A DNA stretch of 64,000 nt from an uncultured Selenomonadales bacterium (lineage in GTDB: Bacteria > Bacillota > Negativicutes > Selenomonadales > Selenomonadaceae). The notes beneath the pieces are model-generated. The model did no database searches. It saw nothing but the letters and a program-made list of their open reading frames with translations, and was not told the origin of the DNA. A program made the position numbers and the translations under genes. Positions 1-8,817 of the stretch are shown here, in pieces. Location: the NCBI GenBank assembly GCA_937877565.1, contig CALFJB010000063.1, positions 32,551 to 96,550 on the forward strand, read 5' to 3'. Every line of letters begins with the position of its first letter. Within the stretch, counting starts at the first letter, position 1.

Positions 1-1011
1 AACGCGGACGAATGGCAGTACAGTTTACGCCCGCGCCGTTTACGTGAATACATTGGGCAGGACAAAGTTAAAGACAACTTAAAAATTTTCATCAAGGCGG
101 CACTTTCCAGAAAAGAATCACTTGATCACGTTTTATTATATGGTCCGCCTGGCTTAGGCAAAACTACTTTGGCGGCGATTATCGCAAATGAATTGGGCGT
201 AAACTTCAAACAAACTTCAGCCCCTGCGATTGAACGGAGCGGCGATCTGGCGGCACTTTTAACAAATTTGCAAAAGGGCGATGTTTTATTTATTGATGAA
301 ATTCACCGTCTTAGTCGACAGATTGAAGAAATTTTGTATTCGGCGATGGAAGATTTTGCACTGGATATAATTATTGGCAAAGGTCCTCACGCCCGCAATA
401 TTCGCCTTGACATTGCGCCATTTACTTTAATTGGAGCTACTACGCGGGCAGGCGCGTTATCGCCGCCACTTCGTGACAGATTCGGCGTCATTTCTCGCCT
501 TGAATATTATTCTATTGACGCACTTATAGAAATTGTTACTCGTGCGGCTGATATTTTAAAAATTTCCATTGAACAAAATGGCGCGTCAGAAATTGCCCGC
601 CGTTCACGTGGTACGCCGCGTATTGCCAACAGACTTTTAAAGCGCGTTCGTGATTTTGCCGAATACGAAGGCAGCAAAAAAATTACAGATGAAATTGCAG
701 ATAAAGCATTGTTGGCGTTGGAAGTTGACAAAATGGGACTGGATCACACTGATATTAGAATGTTAGAGGCAATGATTAAAAAATTTCGCGGCGGTCCCGT
801 CGGTCTTGATACAATCGCCGCCTCTATCAGTGAAACGCGGGAAACTATCGAAGATATTTATGAGCCATATCTTTTGCAGTTGGGTTTTATTATGCGGACT
901 CCGCGCGGGCGTGTCGTTACTCAAGCTGGTTATGAACATTTAAATATCCCGTATCCAAATTCTAATCCCAATGAAATGAAACTTTTTGATTTTGAAAATG
1001 TCAACCTTTAA
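1..1011 (+). CDS. ruvB: Holliday junction branch migration helicase RuvB (5' truncated by window edge)
   Basis: This is the AAA+ motor of the RuvABC complex, which drives branch migration of Holliday junctions in recombinational repair. The reading frame is open from base 1, so the true start lies upstream. The early residues YIGQDKVKDNLKIFI, the Walker A motif GPPGLGKTT, the Walker B/DEIH motif FIDEIHRLS and the sensor region IGATTRAG are all visible. The C-terminal winged-helix domain is complete (RGGPVGLDTIA, QLGFIMRTPRGRV). Only the first roughly 20 codons should be missing compared with the usual length of about 335 residues. A promoter for bioY starts within 10 bases of its stop. Confidence 0.97.
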   Translation, partial: NADEWQYSLRPRRLREYIGQDKVKDNLKIFIKAALSRKESLDHVLLYGPPGLGKTTLAAIIANELGVNFKQTSAPAIERSGDLAALLTNLQKGDVLFIDEIHRLSRQIEEILYSAMEDFALDIIIGKGPHARNIRLDIAPFTLIGATTRAGALSPPLRDRFGVISRLEYYSIDALIEIVTRAADILKISIEQNGASEIARRSRGTPRIANRLLKRVRDFAEYEGSKKITDEIADKALLALEVDKMGLDHTDIRMLEAMIKKFRGGPVGLDTIAASISETRETIEDIYEPYLLQLGFIMRTPRGRVVTQAGYEHLNIPYPNSNPNEMKLFDFENVNL

Positions 1012-1018
1012 AAATTAT

Positions 1019-1047
1019 TTGACGTTTACATTTCAATTTTATATAAT
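1019..1047 (+). promoter_or_regulatory. Promoter of bioY
   Basis: TTGACG (1019-1024) and TATAAT (1042-1047) are separated by 17 bases, a near-consensus housekeeping promoter. The predicted transcription start near 1054 lies downstream of the long in-frame ATG at 986. It therefore argues that bioY is translated from a later start. Confidence 0.75.
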
Positions 1048-1075
1048 CGCCGAAAAAAGATTGGGGCGATTGAAA

Positions 1076-1630
1076 TTGCAAACAACTACAACAAAAAAAA
1101 TAAGCACAGCCGAATTAACAAAAATGTCAATGTGTGTCGCGCTGTGCTGTATTTCTGCGAATATTTTTTTCCCGTTGCCGTTTACGCCGGGAATGGTAAC
1201 CGCGCTGACAATTTTTTTGAGTTTAACGGCGTACATTTTGACGCCGAAACAAACTTTCACGGTCATTGCGGTTTATTTATTGTTGGGAATTGCGGGACTG
1301 CCGATATTTGCGGGAACAGGCGGACTCGGAAGACTTTTAAGCCCTGTCGGGGGATTTTATTTTGCGTGGCTGGTAGCATATCCATTATTAAGTTATTTAA
1401 AGGGCGCGGAAATAAATTTCAAACGCTATGTATTGATGAATTTTTTTGTAACAATGCCGGTAACTTATTTGGGCGGCTTGCTTTCAATGATGTTTTTGAT
1501 GAAAATAGATTTGTGGCAGGCGGCAACAATGGCGGTGTTCCCGTTCATATTTGGCGACGTTTTGAAAACCTGCGCGGCGGCTTTTTTAGGCGTTAAAATA
1601 AATTCTAAATTAAACATTCAAGCCTTATAG
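1076..1630 (+). CDS. bioY: BioY, biotin ECF transporter substrate-binding membrane protein
   Basis: This is the S-component for biotin uptake, working with a shared energy-coupling module not encoded nearby. The protein is almost wholly hydrophobic with about six membrane segments. It has the family features PFTPGMVTALTIFLS, a glycine-rich loop (GTGGLGRLLSPVGGF) and a C-terminal FIFGDVLK segment, the position of the conserved (P)GD motif. The frame is open from 986, but the promoter at 1019-1047 makes TTG at 1076 the more likely start, giving about 184 residues, normal for the family. Its 3' end overlaps the convergent CAP gene by 13 bases. The start is uncertain; the family call is firm. Confidence 0.88.
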   Translation: MQTTTTKKISTAELTKMSMCVALCCISANIFFPLPFTPGMVTALTIFLSLTAYILTPKQTFTVIAVYLLLGIAGLPIFAGTGGLGRLLSPVGGFYFAWLVAYPLLSYLKGAEINFKRYVLMNFFVTMPVTYLGGLLSMMFLMKIDLWQAATMAVFPFIFGDVLKTCAAAFLGVKINSKLNIQAL

Positions 1631-2097
1631 CGTGTGCGGAAAAGTTGCGCCCAATAATGCTTGTACTTTGAGTCCGGCAAGTATAAATAGCCCATTCCCA
1701 ATTCTTCAAATTTTGGATTCATAATATTTTCGCGGTGGTCAGGAGAATTCATCCACGCCGTTACAACTTCTTTTGCTGAACGTTGCCCCGCTGCGATATT
1801 TTCGCCAACTATTTTGTAAGGCTTAGGTATTACCGTGAAACAACTGTAACCGCTCGGGCGTCGATGTGAAAAACTTTTGCTAATTTCTTTTGCGCGAATT
1901 TGTGCATAGTGATTCATTGAGCTGGAAAGTTTCAGCGGTTTAATATGTTCTTTGGCGCGTTCAATGTTCACCAATTCCAAAACTTCCTGCGCAAAATTTG
2001 CGGATACTTCAGGATTATTTTTCCAAGTACTTTGCGCGGCGGCTAAACTTGTAAAACTTAAAATAAAAATTATCAGCGGCAAAATTATTTTTTTCAA
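1618..2097 (-). CDS. Secreted CAP-domain (SCP/YkwD-like) protein
   Basis: An N-terminal signal peptide (residues 1 to about 21, ending SLAAA) is followed by one CAP domain. The motifs LELVNIERA, the SFSHRRPSGYSCF region, VGENIA and AWMNSPDHRENIMNP are the family signatures. The conserved His, Glu and His residues of the CAP cavity are present. The protein is 159 residues long. CAP proteins of bacteria are exported and usually of unknown function, and no neighbour fixes a role here. The start is TTG behind AGGAGG. The gene converges on bioY with a short overlap and lies downstream of the tRNA gene and its terminator. Confidence 0.85.
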   Translation of the reverse strand: MKKIILPLIIFILSFTSLAAAQSTWKNNPEVSANFAQEVLELVNIERAKEHIKPLKLSSSMNHYAQIRAKEISKSFSHRRPSGYSCFTVIPKPYKIVGENIAAGQRSAKEVVTAWMNSPDHRENIMNPKFEELGMGYLYLPDSKYKHYWAQLFRTRYKA

Positions 2098-2117
2098 AAC
2101 AATACCTCCTATAAGTT

Positions 2118-2148
2118 AAAAAGACTACCGCAAACTTAGCGGCAGTCC
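2118..2148 (-). terminator. Intrinsic terminator of the tRNA transcript
   Basis: On the minus strand the stem GACTGCCGC/GCGGTAGTC is followed by a run of T. It lies just after the tRNA gene and before the CAP gene. Confidence 0.75.
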
Positions 2149-2168
2149 TTGAAATTGTCAAAAATTGG

Positions 2169-2245
2169 TGGTGCGATTGGGGCGATTTGAACGCCCGACC
2201 TACTGCTTAGGAGGCAGTTGCTCTATCCAGCTGAGCTACAACCGC
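2169..2245 (-). tRNA. tRNA-Arg (anticodon CCT)
   Basis: The minus strand folds into a full cloverleaf. The acceptor stem is GCGGTTG/CAATCGC, the D-arm starts TAGCTCAGCTGGATAGAGCA, and the anticodon stem ACTGC/GCAGT encloses loop CTCCTAA with anticodon CCT. The T-arm contains GTTCAAATC. The CCA end is encoded. CCT reads AGG arginine codons. Confidence 0.96.
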
Positions 2246-2387
2246 TCGCAGAAAGTCTATCACGTTTAAAATATATTTGCAAGAAAATTTTATGGTAAGT
2301 CCGGCAAATTGATAAATTTATTTTCCGAAGTGATTAAATTTATCCTAGAATATGTTTACAAATTCATAATTTAGATTTTTATATTTA

Positions 2388-2510
2388 AAACGGCTTTTCT
2401 TTCTTTGGCGCAAAGAAAGAAAACCCTACCAAAAGAAAGAAACTGCAGATTATACCGCCATCACGGCGGTAACAATCTGCGGGCGCACGTCCTGTGCGCC
2501 CATTATTTTC
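2388..2510. repeat. Multi-hairpin intergenic element, copy 1
   Basis: Three palindromes follow one another: a CTTTTCTTTCTTTGG hairpin closed by its complement, a long stem CTGCAGATTATACCGCC with its partner ending in ATCTGCG, and a GGGCGCACG/TGTGCGCCC hairpin. Much the same architecture occurs in opposite orientation at 22008-22125 with different stem sequences. It lies between the HAD phosphatase 3' end and the tRNA gene. Confidence 0.7.
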
Positions 2511-2532
2511 CAATCTTGTTTGTAAACGCGTT

Positions 2533-3606
2533 CTAGTTTCTTTTGACGTTATCGCCGTAAATCGTTTTCCAGTCGTCTCTCATTGAAATGGTATGCCATC
2601 CGTTTTCTTTGGCAAGTTTAACGCAACTTTCAGCTTTTTTGGCGTTACCAAGTTCACGTTCCAAGTCGTCGCAAATTACAAAGAACGCCGCGCTTTTATA
2701 TTTGTTGCCGTAAACCGTGTAATTCAACATACTTGTATCGCCGCTTGAATTTCCAAAACCTAAAACCGGCTGCTTGCCAATTTCTTGAGCAATTACTGAA
2801 ACTTTATTCATTTTGAGATTTTTTTCGATTAAGTGTCCGCGCACTAAATAATCATCTTTTTTGTAAACGTAGTTGCCGCCGTCGTCTTCATCTTGATTCA
2901 CTGAAATAATTTTTGGATCGGAACCAATTACATTGTTTGGTTTAATTTTCAATAAATCGCAAGCCAAAATTCTTACTGCCGGTCTGTCGCTTCCGGAAAC
3001 TACATAAACTGTAAAATCATTCGACTGCAAATATTTTATCACTTCAACCATCGGCAAATAAAACGCTTCGCCCCATTTCAAATTGGTTAAACCTTCAACC
3101 GGCTTTTTCATAAAATTTTGAACGTATCTTTCATATTCGGCGGGCGTCATTCCTGCAAAAACTGATTCTTGCGATTGTGCCTCGTCAACGTCTACATTTT
3201 TTGGAAATTTTTTAGTTACTCGAATAGCCTCTTCAATGTTTTTGGCGTATTCTCTATCATATTCTGACGGTGTAAAATTTTCGTCGTAAAGGGCGCGTTC
3301 CAAATAAAGCATCCATTCAAAATAATATGGCGCGGTTTCACAAATAAAAGTTCCGTCCATATCAAAAACTGCAATTCGATCTTCGACGGGGATAAAATTT
3401 TTACTGCTTTTGTTAGTTATGTTCTTAACGTAATTTTTCAGCGCGGCTAACGTTTTAGAATCTTTATTCCAATATTTAAAATTGCCGCTTTTTTTGACTT
3501 GAATAGCTGAAATTTCGGCGCGGGTTGCCGCCTCAACTTCAAAGTTTCCAAAACTTCCAAACGCCATTATACCGGCTAAAATTCCCGTTAAAATTTTTTT
3601 GTTCAC
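2533..3606 (-). CDS. Exported HAD-superfamily phosphatase
   Basis: This is a haloacid-dehalogenase-fold hydrolase, probably a phosphomonoesterase acting outside the cytoplasm. Residues 1 to about 26 form a signal peptide (GILAGIMAFGSFGNFEVEA). HAD motif I is VFDMDGTFICE with the nucleophile and acid Asp, motif II is VYVVSGS, and motif IV is LGFGNSSGDTSML with the metal-binding acidic residues. The 357-residue length leaves a large cap insertion between motifs I and II. It resembles phosphorylcholine or acid phosphatases of this fold, but the substrate cannot be read from the sequence. It may be co-transcribed with the upstream glycosyltransferases, since the gap is only 12 bases. Confidence 0.82.
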   Translation of the reverse strand: MNKKILTGILAGIMAFGSFGNFEVEAATRAEISAIQVKKSGNFKYWNKDSKTLAALKNYVKNITNKSSKNFIPVEDRIAVFDMDGTFICETAPYYFEWMLYLERALYDENFTPSEYDREYAKNIEEAIRVTKKFPKNVDVDEAQSQESVFAGMTPAEYERYVQNFMKKPVEGLTNLKWGEAFYLPMVEVIKYLQSNDFTVYVVSGSDRPAVRILACDLLKIKPNNVIGSDPKIISVNQDEDDGGNYVYKKDDYLVRGHLIEKNLKMNKVSVIAQEIGKQPVLGFGNSSGDTSMLNYTVYGNKYKSAAFFVICDDLERELGNAKKAESCVKLAKENGWHTISMRDDWKTIYGDNVKRN

Positions 3607-3618
3607 AATAAATTCCTC

Positions 3619-4875
3619 CTATTTGTGATAATTTTCAAATACTTTCAAAATTCTAAAAAGGTTATCCAACTCATTAAAATCTCTATAAAACATAATTTTA
3701 TCTTGACAATTTATACCGTCCCGAATGTTATTTTTTAAATTTGCAATAACTTCAAGGCAAGCTTTACGAATATTTTCAACCGCAGGATAATTCATCGTCA
3801 AAATATTGGGAAGCTCGTTTAAAAGCAATTTTATATCAGCCAAAGAAAGGTAACTTGAATAAATGGTATTGTAAATTGCATTTAAAGCCGCATTTTCAAC
3901 GAGTGCGCCGCGTTCATTGCCTATTGCATTTTCTTTCAGATAATTTGCCAACGCACGGCAAGTTAAAAATGTTTCCATTTTGCCTTCAAAAAATCCCACC
4001 GGTATATTTCCAAATAAAATTGGCGAAAGATTTTTAATCAGCGCGTTTATTAATTTTTCTTCGTTAATTTTTGGAACTACGCCGCCATAAATTTTTTTGC
4101 GAGAATCAAAATATTTCAAAATGCTGTCGTCAAAAACCTCGTTATTTTCTTCGTGCGTAAATCTGTATGAGCTGTAATAATTTTTGTCGCTGTAAGCAAC
4201 ATCGCCGACAAAGTTATTATTTTTCGCCGCAAATTCTTCACGGGATTTTAAACGGTAATGATTAATGATAATTTTTCGAGTTTCGCCGAGTTTTATTTCT
4301 GAAACAAGTGCGCTACCTTCAAAATACTCTACGAAGTGCGGAGACTTTATATAATCAATTACACGCGGATTGACGACGGTTTTAACAACATTAGATTTTA
4401 TTTGATTGGCGCGGCGCGTGAATCTTTCTAAAACGCCCTTGCTATAGTCGGCAGTTTCCAAATTGTTTGAGCCGTACATCATCCAGTTAATTTCAATCCC
4501 GCCTACATTCGGTTTATCTGCAAAAATTTCATCTACTACTTCAACGATACTTTGATTGCTTTGAGGGAAAATAAATTCATCAGCGTCTATAAAAGCCATG
4601 TACCTGCAAAAAAATCTATAACTTTTAAAAGCGTCGGTATACGCCTCAATTTGTCGCCCAATTCCGGGATAAAATTTGTAAGTAACTATACCGGCGTCAA
4701 TGTACGGTTGCAAAACTTCCTTGAAATTGTCGGGACTTTCATTATCGTAAATATAGAAATGATCTACGCCCGCCAAAATGTGATAGTCCAGCCACTCTTT
4801 AACGTAGGGAGCTTCATTTTTCATTATTGCCACAACTGCCAAATCGTAAAAAAATAAATCTTTGTCCACGTTCAT
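3619..4875 (-). CDS. GT2/GT92-type glycosyltransferase, paralog A
   Basis: The N-terminal half carries a glycosyltransferase fold: AVVAIMKNEAPYVKEWLDYH, the FYIYDNESPDN segment and the DxD-type motif FIDADEFIFP, which should bind the metal and sugar nucleotide. The C-terminal half is helical and unassigned. There is no signal peptide or membrane anchor. It is a tandem duplicate of the gene at 4902-6164, nearly identical over the first 120 residues and diverged after about residue 130. The ATG at 4875 is preferred over the GTG three codons earlier because it sits 8-9 bases after GGGAAG. A role in surface polysaccharide or protein glycosylation is likely but unproved. Confidence 0.8.
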   Translation of the reverse strand: MNVDKDLFFYDLAVVAIMKNEAPYVKEWLDYHILAGVDHFYIYDNESPDNFKEVLQPYIDAGIVTYKFYPGIGRQIEAYTDAFKSYRFFCRYMAFIDADEFIFPQSNQSIVEVVDEIFADKPNVGGIEINWMMYGSNNLETADYSKGVLERFTRRANQIKSNVVKTVVNPRVIDYIKSPHFVEYFEGSALVSEIKLGETRKIIINHYRLKSREEFAAKNNNFVGDVAYSDKNYYSSYRFTHEENNEVFDDSILKYFDSRKKIYGGVVPKINEEKLINALIKNLSPILFGNIPVGFFEGKMETFLTCRALANYLKENAIGNERGALVENAALNAIYNTIYSSYLSLADIKLLLNELPNILTMNYPAVENIRKACLEVIANLKNNIRDGINCQDKIMFYRDFNELDNLFRILKVFENYHK

Positions 4876-4901
4876 AATTTTCACTTCCCGTTTTAATAAA
4901 G

Positions 4902-6164
4902 TTATTTATGTTCGTATTCGTCAAAAGTTTTAAGCATTTCAAGCATGTTATCAAGGTTTTGATTTTTTAGCCAAAACAAAAAATTTCTTTCCTTGAGAAT
5001 GTAAGCTTTTATCATTTCTTTTACTTGCGGGATGAGTTCAATTAAAGCCACTCTGATATTTTGAACCATAGGATAATTTAGCGGCAAAAGGTTTGACATT
5101 TCACTTAAAAGCATTTCGACATCAGCGGCAGAAACTTTTGAAAGTAGCGTGTTATGAATTGCGGTTAAAGTTAGCTTTTCGATTTTTTCGCCATTTTCTT
5201 TACCAATTACATTTTCCTTCAGATAAGCCGCCAACGCTCGGCAAGTTAAAAACGTTTCCATTTTGTCTTCAAAAAATTCAACCGGCAAATTATTATTCAA
5301 CAACGGAGAAAGATTTTTCATAAGTGCGCCTGTCAATTTCTGATAATCGATTTGAGGATTATTGCCGCTAACTTTAAGGCGGGCGTCACGATATTTTAAA
5401 ATGCTGTCGTCGAAAGTTTCGTTATCTTCTTCGTGCGTAAATTTATCGGCGTTGTAATAATCTTGAGTGCCGTAAGACGCGTCGTAACTTTTATTCGCAA
5501 TTTTGTTAAAGTATTCTTCCCGCGACTTTAATTTGTAGTGATTGATAATAATTTCTTTTGAAATTTTAGTTCGTTCGTCCAAGTCATTTTGCCCAATGTC
5601 AAAATTTCCTGAAAAATACTCCATATAATGCGGGGTAGTCAAATAATTAATTCGGCGGGGATTGGCAATAGTTTTAACGCTTTTACTAAGTTGAACGGCG
5701 CGGCGCGTGAATCTTTCTAAAACGCCCTTGCTATAGTCGGCAGTTTCCAAATTGTTTGAGCCGTACATTACCCAACTTATATTGAGTGCGCACATATCCG
5801 GCTTGTCTTTAAAAATTTCGTCCACTACTTCGACAATGCTTTTATTATTTTGCGGAAAAATAAATTCGTCGGCGTCAATAAAAGCCATGTACCTGCAAAA
5901 AAATCTGTAACTCTTAAAAGCGTCGGTATACGCCTCAATTTGTCGTCCAATTCCGGGATAAAATTTGTAAGTAACTATACCGGCGTCAATGTAAGGTTGC
6001 AAAATTTCTTTTAAATTGTCCGGACTTTCATTATCATAAATATAGAAATGATCCACGCCTGCCAATATGTGATAGTCCAGCCACTCCTTGACGTAGGGAG
6101 CTTCATTTTTCATTATCGCCACAACTGCCAAATCGTAAAAAAATAAATCTTTGTCCACGTTCAT
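4902..6164 (-). CDS. GT2/GT92-type glycosyltransferase, paralog B
   Basis: This is the upstream partner of the tandem pair, with the same fold and motifs (MKNEAPYVKEW, IYDNESPDNLKE, FIDADEFIFP). The catalytic half is almost the same as paralog A, whereas the C-terminal half (after about residue 125) differs strongly apart from shared blocks such as SNNLETADYSKGVLERFTRR. This suggests duplication with later gene conversion, or selection for different acceptors. The 26-base gap to paralog A indicates one transcript. The start ATG matches the conserved MNVDKDLFFYDLAV beginning of both copies. Confidence 0.8.
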   Translation of the reverse strand: MNVDKDLFFYDLAVVAIMKNEAPYVKEWLDYHILAGVDHFYIYDNESPDNLKEILQPYIDAGIVTYKFYPGIGRQIEAYTDAFKSYRFFCRYMAFIDADEFIFPQNNKSIVEVVDEIFKDKPDMCALNISWVMYGSNNLETADYSKGVLERFTRRAVQLSKSVKTIANPRRINYLTTPHYMEYFSGNFDIGQNDLDERTKISKEIIINHYKLKSREEYFNKIANKSYDASYGTQDYYNADKFTHEEDNETFDDSILKYRDARLKVSGNNPQIDYQKLTGALMKNLSPLLNNNLPVEFFEDKMETFLTCRALAAYLKENVIGKENGEKIEKLTLTAIHNTLLSKVSAADVEMLLSEMSNLLPLNYPMVQNIRVALIELIPQVKEMIKAYILKERNFLFWLKNQNLDNMLEMLKTFDEYEHK

Positions 6165-6174
6165 AGTTACACCT

Positions 6175-7725
6175 CTAAAAATTTTGCAACGTGCGAATTT
6201 TTTTCACGGCAAGCGGCAAATTTTCAAGAATATCTGATGCAATTAAACCTTCGCTATTTTTTTCGGCGGCAAAATTTCCGGCTGTACTATGAAGGTAAAC
6301 TCCTGCAAGCGGCGCAAATGGTGTAAGTTTCATTAAACCGGCGATAGTTCCCGCTAAAACGTCGCCACTTCCGGCGGTTGCCATTCCGGAATTTCCAAGC
6401 GCGGAAATAAAAATTTCGCCGTTTGGATATGCAACAATGGTACATTCGCTTTTTGCCACAATAATTGCGCGGCAGTCCTGCGCGATTTTTTTTACATTTA
6501 AGACTAAAGATTTTCTAAGCTCATTGATTGAAGAATTTACAAGCATGGCAAGTTCTCCCAAATGTGGAGTTAAAATTGGAATTTGTTTGCACTTTTTTAA
6601 ATCGTCGGCTTTACTGTTAAAAGCAAAAATGGCGTCCGCGTCCAAAATTAACGGCTTGTCAACATCAAGTACAAATTTTCTTACAAGCTCCAAAGTTTCA
6701 GCGTCACGCCCTAAGCCGCTGCCAATTAAAACCGCGTCAAATTTTTCTGCAAGTTTAAAAAGTGTCTCCAACGCATTTTGCCCGCCAATAATTCCAATTT
6801 TATTTTCTGGAAGTGTAGCAGTCATAACTTCGGTAAGTTTGACTTCGTACAAATCGTTTAAACTTTCGGGAATAGTCAAAGTAACAATTCCCGCGCCAAT
6901 TTTTAAAGCCGCCATTGACGCAAGGCAAGCCGCGCCCGTCATACCGCGTGAACCGGCGATAACTAAAATTTTTCCGCAACTGCCTTTGTGAACATCACGC
7001 GCCCGCGCAGGCAGTAAAGTTTTTGCAAGGTCGTCGTCAATCAAAGTTTGGTGAATATCTTCAGTTAAAAGATCGCTCGGCAGTCCAATATCATCAACAA
7101 TCAATTTGCCAACGTATTTTGCGCCCGGACAAATGAAATGTCCCGGCTTCGGTAAACCAAGTGAAACAGTACAAACGGCGTTCATTGCGGCTTCAGCAAC
7201 TTCGCCGGTATCAGCCGCCACGCCGGAAGGTATATCGACAGAAATAATTTTTTTATTCGCCGCGTTTGCGATACGAATTAATTTCAGCGTGGTCGGTCTC
7301 ATTTCGCCGAAAAAACCTGTACCCAAAACGCCGTCAATAATTGCATCTGTAAATTTCAGCGCAACTTGCAAACGTTCCCACGCTCTGTCAGTTTCAAGTT
7401 GTAAAATTTCAATTCCAATTTCGCGCAGGATTTTCATTTGAACGTTAAAAGAATCCGTGCGATGATTTTTATTGCCGAGTAAAAAAACTTTGACTTTTGC
7501 GCCGCGATTGAATAAATATCTTGCAGTAACAAGCGCGTCGCCGCCGTTGTTGCCACTTCCCGCCAGTACGCAAATAGTTTTTGTATCGACGTTGCCCAAA
7601 ATTTTTAGTGTCGCCTCAAAGACGCGATGCCCTGCACTTTCCATTAATGCAATTTCCGGCAAGCCGTATTGATTTATTGCGGCGTCGTCAATTTCGTGCA
7701 TTTGTTTCGCCATTGCAACTTTCAA
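6175..7725 (-). CDS. nnrE-nnrD: Bifunctional NAD(P)H-hydrate epimerase / ADP-dependent dehydratase
   Basis: This enzyme repairs damaged NADHX and NADPHX. The N-terminal epimerase (YjeF_N, about residues 1-210) shows VLAGSGNNGGDALVTARYL and DGVLGTGFFG. The C-terminal dehydratase (about 220-516) shows GSRGMTGAACLA, IGSGLGRD, DADAIFAF, TPHLGE and the nucleotide site GNSGMATAGSGDVLAGTIAG. The two-domain fusion is the usual bacterial form. The start is placed at TTG 7725 because GAAAGGAG lies 8 bases upstream. The open frame further upstream runs through the 7775-7857 repeat and is not expected to be translated. Confidence 0.95.
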   Translation of the reverse strand: MKVAMAKQMHEIDDAAINQYGLPEIALMESAGHRVFEATLKILGNVDTKTICVLAGSGNNGGDALVTARYLFNRGAKVKVFLLGNKNHRTDSFNVQMKILREIGIEILQLETDRAWERLQVALKFTDAIIDGVLGTGFFGEMRPTTLKLIRIANAANKKIISVDIPSGVAADTGEVAEAAMNAVCTVSLGLPKPGHFICPGAKYVGKLIVDDIGLPSDLLTEDIHQTLIDDDLAKTLLPARARDVHKGSCGKILVIAGSRGMTGAACLASMAALKIGAGIVTLTIPESLNDLYEVKLTEVMTATLPENKIGIIGGQNALETLFKLAEKFDAVLIGSGLGRDAETLELVRKFVLDVDKPLILDADAIFAFNSKADDLKKCKQIPILTPHLGELAMLVNSSINELRKSLVLNVKKIAQDCRAIIVAKSECTIVAYPNGEIFISALGNSGMATAGSGDVLAGTIAGLMKLTPFAPLAGVYLHSTAGNFAAEKNSEGLIASDILENLPLAVKKIRTLQNF

Positions 7726-7774
7726 TGCAAAAGCTCCTTTCAAATTTGATGAATAAGAAAATTTGCTCTCGAAA

Positions 7775-7857
7775 TAGGATACAGGATACAGCTGACAGGA
7801 TACAGGAATTTGAAATTTAAAATCTGTTTTCTGTATCCTGCTTTCCTGTTTCCTCCA
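7775..7857. repeat. GGATACAG-type imperfect inverted repeat, copy 1
   Basis: Short direct repeats of GGATACAG and ACAGGA on one arm face their complements (CTGTATCCTG, TTCCTGTTTCC) on the other, with a central AT stretch. The second copy lies at 30086-30163. Both sit between the stop codon of one minus-strand gene and the ribosome-binding region of the next. Confidence 0.7.
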
Positions 7858-7859
7858 AA

Positions 7860-8795
7860 TTATTCTGCCGTAATTACCCACAAATAATTTTTAGCGGCTA
7901 TCTGATGAATTTTTTCAATTTGTTGCGGCGTCAAAGTTTTTGTGCAATAAAGTGCTGAAGTGTCAGTTAAAAGCGGAACCGGCGTAACTTTCAAACCGTG
8001 TGCGCTAAAAAATTCTATCGCCTCATTCTGCGTTTTAAATGTGTCGTCAAAAATTGGATTATCAAAAAGTTGCTCGTACATTACTTTTGTCTCGTCGTAA
8101 AGAAGTTGCGCTTGACTTTCGCCATACAACGCGGCGGCAATTTCTTTGAAATAATCTTTCGTTACAAAATCTGTCGTAATAAAGCAACCGCCATGTTTTA
8201 CCAAAATTTCTTTAACAAGTTTGAACATTTCATCAGCGCGATCTTCAGTCAGATAAATCATCAAGCCGTTTTCGATAACGCAAATTTTGCCGTTAAATTC
8301 GTCAGCCGTGCCGAGCATTGCCTCTCTATCTTCAACTAAAACTTCATCGTAAAAAACATCTTGCGGATAATTTTTGCCGATAACTTTGGGAATAACGTCA
8401 GCGGCACTAACTGCAACCGCCGCCAATTCTGCGCCGATATATTTTCTGCCGTCACGGGCGAAAACTACCGCGCGGGGCGTAAAGCCGCCGCCAATATCCA
8501 TTATGTTGTTGTAACCATTTTTACGAACATATTCGACGGTTGAGGCGTAATTCAATTCTTGATAAATACTGTTCAGCTTTTCAAGGCGTTCATAATCCGG
8601 CAAATTTTTTTTATCGTAAAGGTTAGTTATTTTTAAAGTTTTTAAAATTTTTTTAGCTTCCGGCTGTCCGCTGTAGGATAGCCACTGCAATTTTACAAGT
8701 GCCGAATAGGATACCATTTCATATTCCGCCGCCGAAACTTTCACGGTAAAAATTGTGCAAAAAATTATCAGCGGTACAAGAAATTTTTTTAGCAT
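7860..8795 (-). CDS. Methyltransferase-fold protein with an N-terminal signal peptide
   Basis: Residues 1 to about 22 (MLKKFLVPLIIFCTIFTVKV, then an Ala-rich cleavage site) form a clear signal peptide. The rest resembles a class I SAM-dependent methyltransferase of the leucine carboxyl methyltransferase (PPM1/LCMT) type. MDIGGGFTPRAVVFARDG is motif I, YIGAELAAV has an acidic residue at the ribose-binding position, and VIENGLMIYLTEDRA fits the family. An exported SAM enzyme is unexpected, because SAM is not normally present in the periplasm. ATG 8795 follows GGAGG with good spacing. It may bind another ligand or be a repurposed fold. Confidence 0.75.
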   Translation of the reverse strand: MLKKFLVPLIIFCTIFTVKVSAAEYEMVSYSALVKLQWLSYSGQPEAKKILKTLKITNLYDKKNLPDYERLEKLNSIYQELNYASTVEYVRKNGYNNIMDIGGGFTPRAVVFARDGRKYIGAELAAVAVSAADVIPKVIGKNYPQDVFYDEVLVEDREAMLGTADEFNGKICVIENGLMIYLTEDRADEMFKLVKEILVKHGGCFITTDFVTKDYFKEIAAALYGESQAQLLYDETKVMYEQLFDNPIFDDTFKTQNEAIEFFSAHGLKVTPVPLLTDTSALYCTKTLTPQQIEKIHQIAAKNYLWVITAE

Positions 8796-8817
8796 TTTTA
8801 AATCCTCCAAATTAAAT

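Noticed and set aside
986..1075. ATG at 986 as the bioY start
   Set aside because: It overlaps ruvB and lies upstream of the promoter at 1019-1047; the residues before 1076 do not resemble BioY.
2388..2510. Phage attachment site next to the tRNA gene
   Set aside because: No integrase and no duplicated tRNA 3' end; the palindromes recur at non-tRNA sites.
7726..7881. N-terminal extension of NnrE/NnrD
   Set aside because: The extension is translated repeat sequence, and a good ribosome site sits before TTG 7725.
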